In this document: positions 1-13,390 of the stretch, one piece after another
How positions within the stretch are numbered: the first letter of the stretch is position 1
How the letters are laid out: each line of letters opens with the position of its first letter
From: Centrapalus pauciflorus
Lineage: Eukaryota > Streptophyta > Magnoliopsida > Asterales > Asteraceae
Assembly: GCA_020465985.1 (NCBI GenBank)
Contig: JAANYP010000254.1
Location: 573,689-637,688, forward strand
DNA length: 64,000 nt
Direction of reading: 5' to 3'
Program-made: the position numbers and the translations under genes
The notes under the pieces: generated by a model
The model's input: only the letters and a program-made list of their open reading frames with translations
What the model was told of the DNA's origin: nothing
Database searches by the model: none

Positions 1-332
1 GAATTTATTAGTTAAGCTTGATAAATGGTGATGTATTTTATTCCATTTGGTGTAGTGTACTTGAATATGGTGGTCATAGAATTGTGCATTTTGGGCGATG
101 GTCACATTATGTATTGTTAGATAGATCCATGGGCGTATAAGCGCTTAAACCTTTGATTCGTTTTGGAGAACTTGTAATTGGGGATTTGATATATTTGAAA
201 TATATTTTGAAGTTTGTTAGGAACAGGAAATACAGGTTGGTTTATTGACATTACGAATGGGTCATGCCGAATTTTCGTTAGAATTATTATAAAATTTCTA
301 TTACTATTATTATTTAAAGTTATGGTGTTACA
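1..332 (+). repeat. 5' LTR, last 332 bp (element 1)
   Basis: It ends in GGTGTTACA, the partner of the TGTAACA that opens the 3' LTR at 5,204. By eye it is the exact reverse complement of 5,429-5,760. The complete inverted copy implies a full LTR of about 2.46 kb, so roughly 2.1 kb lies left of the window. Confidence 0.9.
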
Positions 333-336
333 AGTT

Positions 337-350
337 TGGTATCAGAGCCC
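337..350 (+). other. Primer-binding site (initiator tRNA-Met type)
   Basis: TGGTATCAGAGCCC lies five bases after the LTR end. This is the usual complement of the plant initiator tRNA-Met 3' end, the primer for minus-strand synthesis. The leader from here to the gag ATG at 537 is non-coding. Confidence 0.88.
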
Positions 351-536
351 ATGGTTTAAGTGAGTTGAGTATCTTTGAGGTACTTAGCCTTAAACTAGGT
401 AATGATATTGACCTAAACGCCTAAGCTATGATTAATAGTAATAAGTAAGGAATGATCTTGCCTAGGATGGGTAGGAAATAGGAAATAAGAAATTTCTATG
501 CTTTTAACCCAATATTCTTATATATCTATTTGTTAG

Positions 537-3500
537 ATGGAGAATAATCCTAGTGGGGAAAGCGACCAAGACATCGGTCGAGGACCAGAAAGTGATGATC
601 GTGAAGAATCTTCTGATAATGAAGAATTTAATGCTAGAGAATTACGTCTTCTGGGTAGGATGACAGAGATGTTAGAGGAGCATACTCGCCGTCAAGAAGC
701 TATGATGGCTAGTCACGTAGAGGTAATTCAAGCCACACTTAGTAATAACAAGGAAAAAGATGGTGGTAATGATCAAGAGAAAGGCAAGAAAAGATCTAAG
801 CGTGAATCCTCCTCCAAATCAAGTAAGAAGGGTTGTTCGTATAAAGATTTCATGGGATGTAGACCACCTGAATTTCATGGAAGTATTGACCCCGAAAAAG
901 CTCACGATTGGATAAAGGATATTGAAAGATTGTTTTGGGTGACTAAGGTAAATGACGAGAACAAAGTCAAGTATGGATCAAGTCTGTTGAAAAGTGCAGC
1001 ATTAGTATGGTGGGATGACATTACTGATACTGTTGGAGCTGATCTTATAGAGACCATGACTTGGGAACAATTTAAAACCCGCTTCAACAAGCGATTCTGC
1101 CCCGAAGTGTCCGTACAGAAGCTGAAAAGGGAATTTCTCAATCTACATCAAGGGACTCGAAGTGTGGATGAGTAAGTTAGGGAGTATAATGCCAAATCAC
1201 AATTTGCAAGGGAATTGATTTCTGATGATAAACAGAAGGCTTATTATTTCGTCGAGGGCCTTCGCAAGGACATCCGGGAGTTTGTAAAGAATCGTGATGT
1301 GCCTTCGTTTGATAAGGCGGTAGAATTTGCATTACTTAGGGAGTATGAAGTATCCCGTGTTGATCCTGATCTGCCACCTCCTAAGAAAGCGAAGAATGAA
1401 AATTCTCAAAATGTTAATCGTCCATCTCAGAATTCTTTTAAGTTTCGTATTCCTGCTCAATCTTCATCCATGCCACAAAATCAGTCTCAATCAAGATCTC
1501 AAGCCAGATCTTCATCATTCGAATCGCGAAGGCCATGTTCCACTTGCGGGAAAATGCATTCTGGAACTTGTAATTTGGCAAATCCTACCTGTCACTGCTG
1601 CGGGGAAGTTGGACACCTTCGTCCAAGCTGTCCAAAAAGAAATGATCCTTGTTTCCGATGTGGTCTTACCGGTCATTTGGCCAAACTCTGCAAAGCTCCC
1701 AAACCTGAGGAAAGCAAAGGGTCAGTGTCGAAGCCCAATGCCGGGGGTGTTTCCTCCCAATCAAAGAGAGACGACCCACCGCGAGCAAAGGCTCGAGCTT
1801 TCCAATTGACTGCCGATGAAGCTAAGGACGCGCCAGATGTCGTCATGGGTACTTTCTTACTAAATTCTTTTCCTGCTAAAGTACTTTTTGATTCCGGTGC
1901 TAGTTTATCATTTGTATCTGATTCGTTTGCTAGCAAGCTTACTACCATGCCTTCTATGCTATCTGTTCCTTTTGATGTTGAAATAGCCGACGGAAAATCC
2001 ATTAATGTTACTACTGTATACCGAAATTGCTTACTTAAATTAGATCATCATGAGTTTCCTGTTGAAATACTTCCCATGGAAATGAGAGAGTTTGATGTGA
2101 TTCTCGGGATGGATTGGTTAGCTTCTCATGGAGCAACTATTCTATGTAATAGACGAATAGTTCAATTGATGACTCCTGAAGGTGAAAAGGTGTTTGTATA
2201 CGGTGAAAGGCGCCATGGAGGTGTGAATGTCATATCAGTTGCTAAGGCCCGACGCTGCCTTAGCAAGGGATGCCCTAGTTATCTAATGGTTGTGGTGGAC
2301 ACAAAGAACGAGCAGCCCCAATTATCCGAAGTACCAGTAGTGCGGGAGTACCCCGATGTGTTTCCAGATGAATTGCCAGGACTACCCCCAGATCGGCAAG
2401 TTGAATTTGGGATCGATTTGGTTCCTGGAGCGGCTCCCATAGCCCGTGCTCCGTATCGTCTAGCTCCATCAGAAATGAAGGAAATGTGGACTCAGCTACA
2501 AGAATTACTCGACAAAGGATTTATTAGACCAAGCTCTTCACCGTGGGGAGCGCCAGTTTTATTTGTCAAGAAGAAAGACGGGTCACTACGAATGTGTATT
2601 GATTACCGGGAGCTTAACAAGGTGACTATTCGTAACAAGTATCCTCTGCCGCGCATAGATGATCTTTTTGATCAATTGCAAGGCGCTTCCTACTTTTCCA
2701 AGATTGATCTGAGATCGGGTTACCATCAATTGAAAGTAAGAGAAGAGGATGTGCCGAAAACAGCATTTCGGACCCGGTATGGACATTACGAGTTTCTTGT
2801 AATACCGTTTGGACTCACTAACGCACCGGCCGCATTTATGGATCTTATGAATCGAGTGTGTCGGCCCATGTTAGACAAGTCGGTCATCGTGTTTATAGAT
2901 GATATTTTGATCTATTCAAAGTCAGAAGCCGAGCATGCTATGCATTTACGCGAAACGTTGGAGACTCTTAGACGAGAACGGCTGTATGCCAAGTTCTCCA
3001 AATGTGACTTTTGGTTAAGGAAAGTTCAGTTTCTGGGGCATGTCATTTCTGAAAGTGGAGTATCAGTTGATCCGTCCAAGGTTGAGGCAATCCGAAATTG
3101 GGAGCAACCAAAGAATGCATCTGAAGTAAGGAGTTTTCTCGGATTGGCCGGGTATTATCGGCGTTTCATTCGCGATTTCTCTAAAATCGCAGTGCCTTTG
3201 ACCTCCCTCACTAAAAAGAAATCTGCTTTCGTATGGACTGATGAGCAAGAGAAAGCCTTTCAAACTTTAAAGACTTGTTTGGTGAATGCCCCGATCCTTG
3301 CTTTGCCTGAAGGCAATGAGGACTTGGTGGTTTATAGTGATGCTTCAGGTTCGGGCCTTGGTTGTGTGCTTATGCAACGGGGAAATGTTATCGCTTATGC
3401 CTCGCGACAACTGAAAGATTATGAGAAGAAGTATCCGGTTCACGATTTGGAGTTGGCGGCGGTGGTTTTTGCCTTAAAATTGTGGCGGCATTATCTGTAT

Positions 3501-5168
3501 GGCACTCGTTGCCAAATCTATACCGACCACAAAAGTCTGAAGTATATCTTTGATCAACCGAATCTTAATATGAGACAGCAGCGAGCAATGGAGTTGATTA
3601 AGGATTTTGACTGTGAAATCCTTTACCACCCCGGTAAAGCCAATGTAGTGGCTGATGCCCTTAGTCGAAAGATGTACAGTGATCGAAAAGAAGCTCTTCA
3701 CTATGTGCTTAATTATGTATCGGTCAGACCGTCAATCGTTGATGACATACGGAGATGGCAAGGTGAAGCATTACAAGTTGGGAATCTTAAAGCCGAACGC
3801 CTGGTCGGGCAAGTTCCTTTGCTAACCAATAACTCACTTGGGTTAAAGACTTATAAGGAGCGAATTTGGATTCCGAAGTTAGGCGGACTGCGTGAGATTT
3901 TGTTGAAAGAAGCACACAATTCCAGATATTCATATCATCCCGGTAGTACCAAAATGTACCGAGACATGAAAGCGGAGTATTGGTGGCCAGGATTGAAGTG
4001 TGATGTCGGAGGTTATGTGGAGAAATGTCTGGTATGTTTGCAAGTCAAAGCTGAGCACCAAAAGCCCTATGGTAGTATGCAGCCACTTCCGGTTCCGGAA
4101 TGGAAGTGGTATCATATTACTATGGATTTTGTTACTAAGTTGCCAAAGACTTTGCGCCAGCATGACAGTATTTGGGTAATAGTCGATCGCCTCACAAAGA
4201 CAGCTCACTTCATTCCCTTTCGAGAGACTTATTCTCTGGAGCGGTTAGCTCAAATCTACATTAACGAGATCGTTTCCCGCCACGGCATTCCTAAGTCAAT
4301 TGTATCAGATCGTGATTCTCGCTTTACTTCTCGTTTTTGGGATAGTTTCCAGCAAGCTTTGGGTACTCGAATTAAAATGAGTACGGCGTATCACCCGCAA
4401 ACCGATGGTCAAAGTGAGCGCACCATTCAGACTCTTGAAGATCTATTACGGGCATGTATTATTGATTTTGGTGGTTGTTGGGATACTCACCTACCATTGG
4501 TTGAGTTTACTTACAATAACAGTTACCATTCATCAATTGGAATGCCTCCTTTTGAAGCATTATATGGTCGGAAGTGTTTGACTCCGACTTGTTGGCAAGA
4601 AGCAGGTGAGAAGCCATTGTCCGGACCCGAGATTCTTCAGTTAACCCATGATAAGATCAAGTTAATCCGAGATCGACTTAAAGCAGCTCAAGATCGGCAG
4701 AAAGTTTATTCAGATAAGAAGCACAGGCCAGTTGACTTTAAAGTAGATGATTATGTGATGTTGAAAGTTTCACCGTGGAAAGGAGTACTTCGTTTTGGAA
4801 GGCGGGGAAAATTAAAACCTCGATTCATTGGACCCTTTAAGATTCTAGAGAAAATCGGATCACAAGCCTACCGTCTGGAGTTGCCAGAAGAGTTAGCGGG
4901 GATTCATAATGTATTTCACGTTGGGTATCTACGAAAATGCCTTGTTGAACCAGATTCGGCTGTGCCAATGACTGATGTCCAAATTGACAATAAGCTAAGA
5001 TACGTGGAGGAACCCGAGTCAATTCAAGGTGAGAAGGTGAAGAAGCTCCGAAATAAAGAGATTGAGATGGTTCTTGTCAAATGGAAGCATCACCGTGGTG
5101 CACACCTTACATGGGAGACGAAGGCAGAAATGATGGCTAAATACCCGGAGCTGTTTACATCAAAGTGA
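537..5168 (+). pseudogene. gag-pol: gag-pol polyprotein with chromodomain, one nonsense codon
   Basis: One frame of 1,544 codons, read through except for a TAA at 1,173-1,175 (codon 213), where related gag proteins have a tyrosine in a DEYVREYN-like stretch. Numbering from the ATG at 537: retrotransposon gag core about 100-300; zinc knuckles CHCCGEVGHLRPSC near 352 and CFRCGLTGHLAKLC near 372; aspartic protease DSGA at 452; RT with FIDD at 786-789; RNase H DASGSG at 935; integrase H2C2 finger about 1,127-1,167; integrase catalytic D, D, E near 1,197, 1,258 and 1,294; chromodomain about 1,499-1,540 (VLVKWKHH core). The proteins would form the particle, copy the RNA and integrate the DNA; the chromodomain is thought to guide integration to heterochromatin. 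Downstream of the stop the frame is undamaged. A sequencing error or very recent mutation would both fit. Confidence 0.93.
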
Positions 5169-5192
5169 TTCCGTGGGCGGAATCTTCTCAAC

Positions 5193-5203
5193 GGGGGAAG
5201 AAT
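5193..5203 (+). other. Polypurine tract (element 1)
   Basis: GGGGGAAGAAT directly precedes the TGTAACATCC start of the 3' LTR; this is the expected plus-strand primer position. Confidence 0.8.
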
Positions 5204-5428
5204 TGTAACATCCGTTATTTTAGGTACCCTTTTTATTATTTAAAATTTCCTAAATTAATACTTAATTAAATAGTATCTTTTGAAGTAAATATCTTCTAGG
5301 GCTATGAAACAACTAAATAAATAATTGGTGTGCTTTAGAGGATTGTACCCTACGATTTCAATTGTTGTAAATGCCTCCAACCATTTTAGGAAGGAAATTG
5401 TGACTAAATAGAAGCAAAAAGGTATAAC
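5204..5428 (+). repeat. 3' LTR, first 225 bp only (element 1)
   Basis: Starts TGTAACATCCG and breaks at 5,428. The reverse complement of this segment is found at 7,666-7,890. After the break the sequence switches to the inverted LTR; the normal continuation of the plus-strand LTR is absent. Confidence 0.9.
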
Positions 5429-7890
5429 TGTAACACCATAACTTTAAATAATAATAGTAATAGAAATTTTATAATAATTCTAACGAAAATTCGGCATGAC
5501 CCATTCGTAATGTCAATAAACCAACCTGTATTTCCTGTTCCTAACAAACTTCAAAATATATTTCAAATATATCAAATCCCCAATTACAAGTTCTCCAAAA
5601 CGAATCAAAGGTTTAAGCGCTTATACGCCCATGGATCTATCTAACAATACATAATGTGACCATCGCCCAAAATGCACAATTCTATGACCACCATATTCAA
5701 GTACACTACACCAAATGGAATAAAATACATCACCATTTATCAAGCTTAACTAATAAATTCATGATGAAATATAACAAAATGGTGATCTACTCCCTTCCCA
5801 AAATAAAACATAAGTATTTGTACCAAAAGAGTCTACCGATCACAGTCCTTTACTTCAACCCTTGCACGATTCAACCTTCTCCTTCCCTTTACCTTCTATT
5901 CCTGAAAATGTAAATCAACTAAATGGTTAAGCAAAATGCTTAGTGAGTGACTAGGTCAATAATGCACCACAGTCAATAGTGATTCGGTAAATAAACCTGC
6001 AGGGCGTGAATCATCAAATTGATAACATTATTATATATCAGATATCAAAAAGAAGATGGGACATATCAAGAGGGAGACTCTTGATAGTGTCACGACAACA
6101 CTACACACTATGAGTACATCCAGGGAATGTGTAGCACCAAAAATCATCGGGGCCCGCAGTACCCGGCATCGTACTCACGCCAATCAATGAAGTACGGCAT
6201 CATACTCCGAGGTTATCAGTAGTATGGCTATAATGTACATTACACACAGTAATGTACTATATCATAAATAATGTAATAATCATGTACATGTGAAGACTAT
6301 CCATATAAGTCAAGTAAAGTAGAGCATAAGTATAAATATCATGAACAAGAAATGAGATACAATGCCAAAGAATGAACAACATAAGCATATGAAGGAAGCA
6401 AGTGTTATGTCATAAGAGTACATATTAACACTAGCACTCACTGTTGAAATATAAGCCAACACAATATGTGGCCAAAAGTTAGTAAAGTCTCGCCCCAAGC
6501 TTCAACGGTAGCCGAAGTTAGCTAAGAGATACCTAGACATAGCATACAATCATCAAGCACGTTAAAAGTCAAGAATAACTCCTTATCATGGCTTTTATTC
6601 ATTTTCATGAACTTGTAATCATGGTCCATGTTCCTTAGAATATCTCTCAATTACGGTTTAATGGTTAAAATGATCAATTATCATGTTTTAGCATGTGATT
6701 GGTGATTCTAAGGCATAAACAACCAACTCAACAATTTGTGTGGCATAACCACACATTTTCGGTTCCTTCAAGAAAGCTTCAAACATCATTTGAAAGACTT
6801 ATAAGTTCCTTAATCCTAATTTGGCTTTACAATACTTTAAACCCTTAATTTAGAAGTGCAAAACACGTATAAGACCCAAGCCAAACCGACCAATGCTCAA
6901 AACGACTTTTCCATTTCAGGTTGATGGTCACGCCATGACCAGAGGAGGGTCGCGGCGCGACCACTGGTCTGCAGCCCCACACAGGACGTTTTTCATGGCT
7001 GCATTTTCCCATTCTTGCTTATACTCCTCATATGCAACTTATACAACTTGAATCCTTTCTAATATGCTTCAAATACACATTCTAAACATCTTTAAAACAT
7101 TTTAACATCATTGAATCCAACTATTGATTTCTAAATGTCTAGGTTAGATCATCAATACTTCCCATTTAAGTTCTTGGGTTTTGATACCAACATAACCATG
7201 AGATGCTTTAGAAATCAAGTTAAAAAAAATGTTTAAGCATGCTTATAACCTATTTTCTTCATACTAGATCATCAAGTTTCTCATATTTCTTTTTAATTGC
7301 TAAACCCCCAATCTTCCATTGATGAGTTAAGCTCAAGATGAGGAAGGAGATGATGCTTCATAAAAGAAGATGAGTGAAGAAGCTACTTACCACAATGGTT
7401 TCTCTTTTGACTTCACAGATTCAATTTGGTGATGAAACTCTTCTTGAATGCATAAAGCAAGTTCCAAAATCGTGGGTAGAGGAAGAGGAGAAAGCGTATA
7501 TATAAAATGGGGATGAAATTTCTAGACCTATCATGTCTTTTCTTATATAAAAAAAATCTGATTTTATTTATTTATTATTTTTATTTATATTATTATTATT
7601 TTTTTTTTTTTGCAATAAAGTCCTCTAATTTCATTGTCTCTTTTAACTTGGCCACCAAGGTTTAAGTTATACCTTTTTGCTTCTATTTAGTCACAATTTC
7701 CTTCCTAAAATGGTTGGAGGCATTTACAACAATTGAAATCGTAGGGTACAATCCTCTAAAGCACACCAATTATTTATTTAGTTGTTTCATAGCCCTAGAA
7801 GATATTTACTTCAAAAGATACTATTTAATTAAGTATTAATTTAGGAAATTTTAAATAATAAAAAGGGTACCTAAAATAACGGATGTTACA
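5429..7890 (-). repeat. Complete inverted LTR of the element 1 family
   Basis: Read on the minus strand, it starts TGTAACATCC at 7,890 and ends GGTGTTACA at 5,429, 2,462 bp. It has neither a primer site beyond its 3' end nor a purine tract beyond its 5' end, so it is not attached to an internal region of its own. Its outer 225 bp form a long inverted repeat with 5,204-5,428. No matching 5-bp target duplication is visible (ATAAC on the left, GTTTG on the right). A GC-rich TCGCG patch lies near 6,950. Short reading frames here are not genes. Confidence 0.88.
7497..7504 (-). promoter_or_regulatory. Possible LTR TATA box
   Basis: TATATATA on the minus strand, about 390 bp inside the LTR start. 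Plant LTR promoters commonly have a TATA box in this zone. Position and base composition are the only evidence. Confidence 0.4.
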
Positions 7891-8123
7891 GTTTGAGAGA
7901 AAGAAAATGGAAAAAGAGAGAAAATGGGATGGATTTATGGAAATGTGGTTGTTCATTTTATTTAGTTTCCTAAATAAATGATAAATATTAAATTAAATCT
8001 TATAATTTAACAATATATTATTAAGCATTCCCAAAATGCCCTTAATGCACCCTTTGTAAACAAACAATGCATTTTTGGTTCTCATTTGGTTCCCAATGCA
8101 TATGGTGCCCCATAGAACCTCAA

Positions 8124-8125
<2 letters not shown>
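7891..8125. mobile_element. Right end of a (TA)n-bounded inverted-repeat element (E0), truncated
   Basis: Reading inward from the (TA)n tract on the minus strand gives GAGGTTC, then GGGGCACC, resembling the start of element E1 on the other side of the tract. The left end is not recognisable; it seems to be cut by the inverted LTR at 7,890. Non-coding. Confidence 0.5.

Positions 8126-8212
<87 letters not shown>
8126..8212. repeat. (TA)n microsatellite, about 87 bp
   Basis: Perfect TA repeat between E0 and E1. GAACCTCAAT on its left and ATTGAGGTTC on its right are inverted copies, so tract plus flanks can fold back. Confidence 0.97.

Positions 8213-9411
<1,199 letters not shown>

Positions 9412-9482
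<71 letters not shown>
9412..9482. repeat. (TA)n microsatellite, about 71 bp
   Basis: Perfect TA repeat. It is also the breakpoint at which half of a Mutator-like element begins; in the intact relative at 37.7 kb the arms are separated by a (TA)n tract at the same point. Confidence 0.97.
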
Positions 9483-9486
<4 letters not shown>

Positions 9487-10479
9487 CCTATATATTATAC
9501 ACAAAATATACGCAACTAATAATGTTGGATAAAAGTTATAATTCAAAAACTAGATTAAATATAAAAAAGTAAACTAGAAAAAACAATAAATCAAAATTTA
9601 TAAAATGAAAACACACTTGAAAAAATAAAAAAGAAACTAATGTATGTAACAACCTAAACTTATCTGAACTTTAATTTCAGTATTTGAACTAAGAATGTAA
9701 TTTAATTACATTATTTGAATTGTAATTTAATTAATTAATGAAAATTATTAACTAAGTTAAATATTTATGTTACAAATTATTAAATGATCAAATTAAAGAT
9801 GTAAAATACAAAAGTGTAGGGGGTTAAAGTTGTCAAATTATCAAAGTTGATATATATAAACTAAATTAATGGCTTTTAACATCATTTATCACAATTTAAG
9901 AAAATTAGACTCTCTCTCTCTTCCTTCTCACTCTACCTACGGCTTCATCACAAAATCACCAAGAAATCCATAATTTTTGCAATAAATTGAGGATTGAAGT
10001 CAAGAAGGAGTTACAAGCAACATCAATCAACAAGAAACTACAAAGATTTAAGGTAATACTTGATTTAATTTGATATTTTTATGAGTTATGTTCGGTTTTA
10101 TGAAAAACTGAAACGATGAATTAAGATCTAGCATAAATGATGTTGCATGTTAGATTAAATTGTTAGAAATCATGAATCTAAATTATTAGAAGTTATAGAA
10201 ATAAAAATCATGGGTTGGATCGTCCAATTAAAATAAAAATCGGAATTTTTATAAAATTATGTGTTCTTGACAAAAATCATGATATTTGGACGATTTTAGA
10301 TGATTTAATGTGTTAATGATAGGGAAAATTGTATAAAAACAACCCAAATATGATAATATAACTTTATTTTAAGTTGTATGTTAATAAAAAATGGGTTTTA
10401 ATGAATTTTGATGAAAAATCTGTATGAATACAAGATAGAACACCAAGAACAATTTCTGGACAAAATTCTAAGTAATAGG

Positions 10480-10640
10480 ATCCGAATTCGGATGATGTAC
10501 TAAATTCGGATGCTCTACTTCGGATGAGAAAGTGGTCCGAACTCGGATGACCCGAGTTCGGATGGTCCAATTCGGTTGCCAGGAATTCGGATGACTCAAT
10601 TCGGACAACCTAATTCGTATGACCATTTCAGTCCGAATCC
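10480..10640 (+). repeat. Cluster of short ATTCGGATG-like repeats inside the LTR
   Basis: About ten copies of (A/G)(A/C)TTCGGATG or close variants in 160 bp, several of them palindromic (CCGAATTCGG). The same motif type is clustered at 56,510-56,800 and 63,380-63,670. The frame reading across it is not a gene. Confidence 0.75.
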
Positions 10641-10739
10641 GGATGTCCTATTTTTGATAATTTAAAATCACAAATAAATGATATTTTACAATTACAATAC
10701 CCATGATTATATGATTAAAGATTAATAAATACAGCAACA

Positions 10740-10741
<2 letters not shown>

Positions 10742-10826
<85 letters not shown>
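10742..10826. repeat. (TA)n microsatellite inside the solo LTR
   Basis: About 85 bp of TA repeat with one phase slip near 10,820. Confidence 0.95.
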
Positions 10827-12555
10827 CTTTTGAGAATTCAAAGAAACAAAGAAAATGAACCAATGAATGATTGATGAGTTATCAGTTATTAGAATCAGAC
10901 CAAATAAAGATTTTTAAAGCTAAAAGCTAATGATATTGATATGATATAATTCTGGACAGGTTCAGTTAAATTCTGAACAAAAAACTAAAGATTTAAAGAT
11001 AGTGAAAGTGGTCAAAGAATTGAAAAGAAAAGCCAGAGATCAGATTGACAAATATTTAAAGATAAAATCCTGAGGTAACTCAGGTGGTGGATTTTAAACC
11101 TGCTTGATAAAGACCACAGAACCAGTGAGTTGTAGATATTCAGCTTTACATGCTAGATTTCCGGTTGAGACATATTATTTATGATAGATTAATTTGACAT
11201 TCATATATGATCAGTTGGATTGTGACATGTGCTCACCATGGTTCGGTGATGCCCTGTGGATCATGATAGCTATTTGATTTATTATTCCGCATGACATTGT
11301 ACTTACAGTTTATTTCAGATATTGCTATGAGTTTATTGCTATCATGACCTTGATGACTTATGCTTTCATTATTGCTCACACCTTTGACATATCAATTCAG
11401 CTTAAGAATGATTAGCCTTGACGGTCTATTGTTCTAGACCATGCTATTTCACCAGTTCTATTGAACTTGGTAATGATACTCCGATGTTCCGCCATGTTGA
11501 TTTACTGGTAGCTAGCCCAGTATGTGGCTGATCCCCACAATTAAAGCGTGAGCGTGGCCTGAACATCATCCGACTCTATGACTACTATATCTCAATCATG
11601 AGTGGCTGTAGCGGCAGTCAAGACATATCACGCTAAACCCATGATCCGCTTGATTAATGCATGTAATCTGAAAATCTATATTCTCACTAAGTTTTGCTTA
11701 CAGATGTTGTTTACACTTTTTACAGGAAAAGATAAAGGAAAGTCACCTGCTGGACCTAGTTCTTAGGTCTTACAAGATCAAGATTGAAGTTTTCTATAGA
11801 CCACTACTCAACAAACCCTTCGGTACTGATTGGCAGATGAAAATTGTGGTGGTCTGGGTAGATTGATTTGATTGTATGATGATATGAATTAGATTAGATT
11901 GTACCATTTATAAGTTTAATTTTGAAACTGTAGCTTGTACTAAAATCTGTATTAAACTTATCCTAATATTTTCTACTGTAATTTGAAATTTCGCATCTTA
12001 ATTACTCTATCTTAGTTATGATTGATATCGTGTTGCATGATGTGGGACCTAGACTCGTGACGACTGCCTTGTAAGGGGTGGTCTTCACATGTATATAAAA
12101 ACAAAAGATATATACTAAATTAAAATAATACAATACAACCATAAATTCAATTTTTAATTGTTAATGTTAATTTATTTTTCTTCTGAAGAATTTACATAGT
12201 AAAAGTTTACAAAAATAAATTATATAAAATTATTTAAAGAAATATATTATTTTAATTTAAGTTGGATAAATATGATATTTTGAAGGTTTAATTGAAAAAA
12301 GAAATAAGTAAGGGTATAATGGTCATTAATTAATAATCAATATTAAATATGAGTTTTAAACGTTCTAAAAATAATTAAATTAATGAAAATGGGTATATAT
12401 GATATTAATGATGTTTAAGAGGGATATATGTGATATTAATTATTAAATATGCGTATATATTATGATGTTTAGAAGGGATATATATGATATTAAAATTTTA
12501 AATTGGGTATATATAATATTATGAAGTTTTGGAGGGGTATACATGAAATTCGCCC

Positions 12556-12851
12556 TTTAATAAACGCCAATTGGGACGAGCTAATAACCGATATTAATTA
12601 TCAAATTGGAAGAAAAACGACACCGTGCATTTGATGGATTTATTATGTTTTGAAAGTTTGTTGTCGTCATCAAAAGAGTTATTTTCATAAAAACATAATT
12701 AACTTTAGGGTTTTTCTCGTTTAAGATAACTAACTTTAAATTTTAAATTTTAAGGTAACAAATCTTTATTTTATTCTACGTTGGGTATATAATAATATGT
12801 ATGTTTGTAGGTAGTATATTTGGCGTAGATGTGGAAACGACCACTTTCGGT
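12556..12851. other. Spacer, no feature recognised
   Basis: AT-rich sequence between the Mutator-like end and the LTR block. I see no coding frame or repeat structure. Confidence 0.5.
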
Positions 12852-12856
12852 ATTAG

Positions 12857-13390
12857 TGTAACACCCTCTCTTTACACATAAATGTCACGTCAATATAATA
12901 TTATAAGTGGCAATATCGCAATGCACTCATAATACACATGTCAGAGTATTACATAAATCACTGATAATTAAAACTTTAATATAAATGTCTTCACAGTGAA
13001 CTCACATGTCTAATCAAATAATCAACTCAGAGTGAACTGGCATACAACAACAGACTACTGATTATCATACATACAAAGTAGATGTACAAAAACTGTTAAC
13101 AAGTCTCGAAACCTGATATTAATGTAACACTCTCTTTCTGCATGAAAATGTCATGTCAATATATAATCATAAGTGGCAATATCGAAAGCATCTCATATTA
13201 CACATGTCAGGGATTTGCGCAAGCCACTATTAATTAAAAACTCTAATACAACATTTTCTATACATCATGTCACATGTCTAATACAAATAGTTATCACATA
13301 CAACTGAAATATCATACAAGGTCTGACTACAAGTTGTCATACACATTAATCAGATACACGGTTCTCAAAAGATAACAACATCATGCAACA
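12857..13390 (-). repeat. Tandem duplication of an LTR end (about 267-bp unit)
   Basis: TGTAACACCCTCTCTTTAC at 12,857 and TGTAACACTCTCTTTCTGC at 13,124 open two similar stretches sharing ATAAGTGGCAATATCG and ACACATGTCAG. Confidence 0.75.

Larger units (their letters stand above)
1..5428 (+). mobile_element. Ty3/gypsy chromovirus (Tekay-like), element 1, partial
   Basis: An LTR retrotransposon whose 5' LTR is cut by the window start (332 bp remain) and whose 3' LTR is cut after 225 bp. Between them lie a tRNA-Met-type primer site, a gag-pol frame in the order gag, zinc knuckles, protease, RT, RNase H, integrase, chromodomain, and a purine tract. Integrase after RNase H plus a C-terminal chromodomain is the established Ty3 chromovirus layout; sequence style suggests the Tekay/Del clade. 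The gag-pol has one nonsense codon and no frameshift, and the 332-bp LTR end looks identical to the inverted copy at 5,429-5,760, so the insertion is young. The right end is abnormal: it runs into an inverted LTR of its own family. Confidence 0.93.
9645..12088 (+). mobile_element. Solo LTR of a Ty3-type element
   Basis: Starts TGTAACAACC and ends ...GGTCTTCAC(A). The pentamer ATGTA stands immediately left (9,640-9,644) and at 12,089-12,093; because the last A is shared, the duplication is 5 bp, or 4 bp if the LTR ends in CACA. There is no primer site, coding region or purine tract. It carries a cluster of CGGATG/TTCGGATG motifs near 10,480-10,640, similar to that in the LTRs of the element at 55.5-64 kb, so the two families are related. 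Solo LTRs arise by recombination between the two LTRs of one insertion. Confidence 0.8.
9483..12555. mobile_element. Right half of a long-TIR Mutator-like element, split by a solo LTR
   Basis: 9,483-9,639 resembles 38,736-38,900, and 12,094-12,555 resembles 39,080-39,946 (without the CACTA insertion) of the complete element at 37,695. The outer end reads GGAGGGGTATACATGAAATTCGCC, the terminal repeat of that family. The left arm is missing: left of 9,483 is a TA tract and unrelated sequence. A 2.44-kb LTR has inserted into it. Confidence 0.72.

Noticed and set aside
5656..5913. 85-codon frame in the inverted LTR
   Set aside because: It reads antisense through an LTR end whose other copy (1-332) is not coding; no domain.
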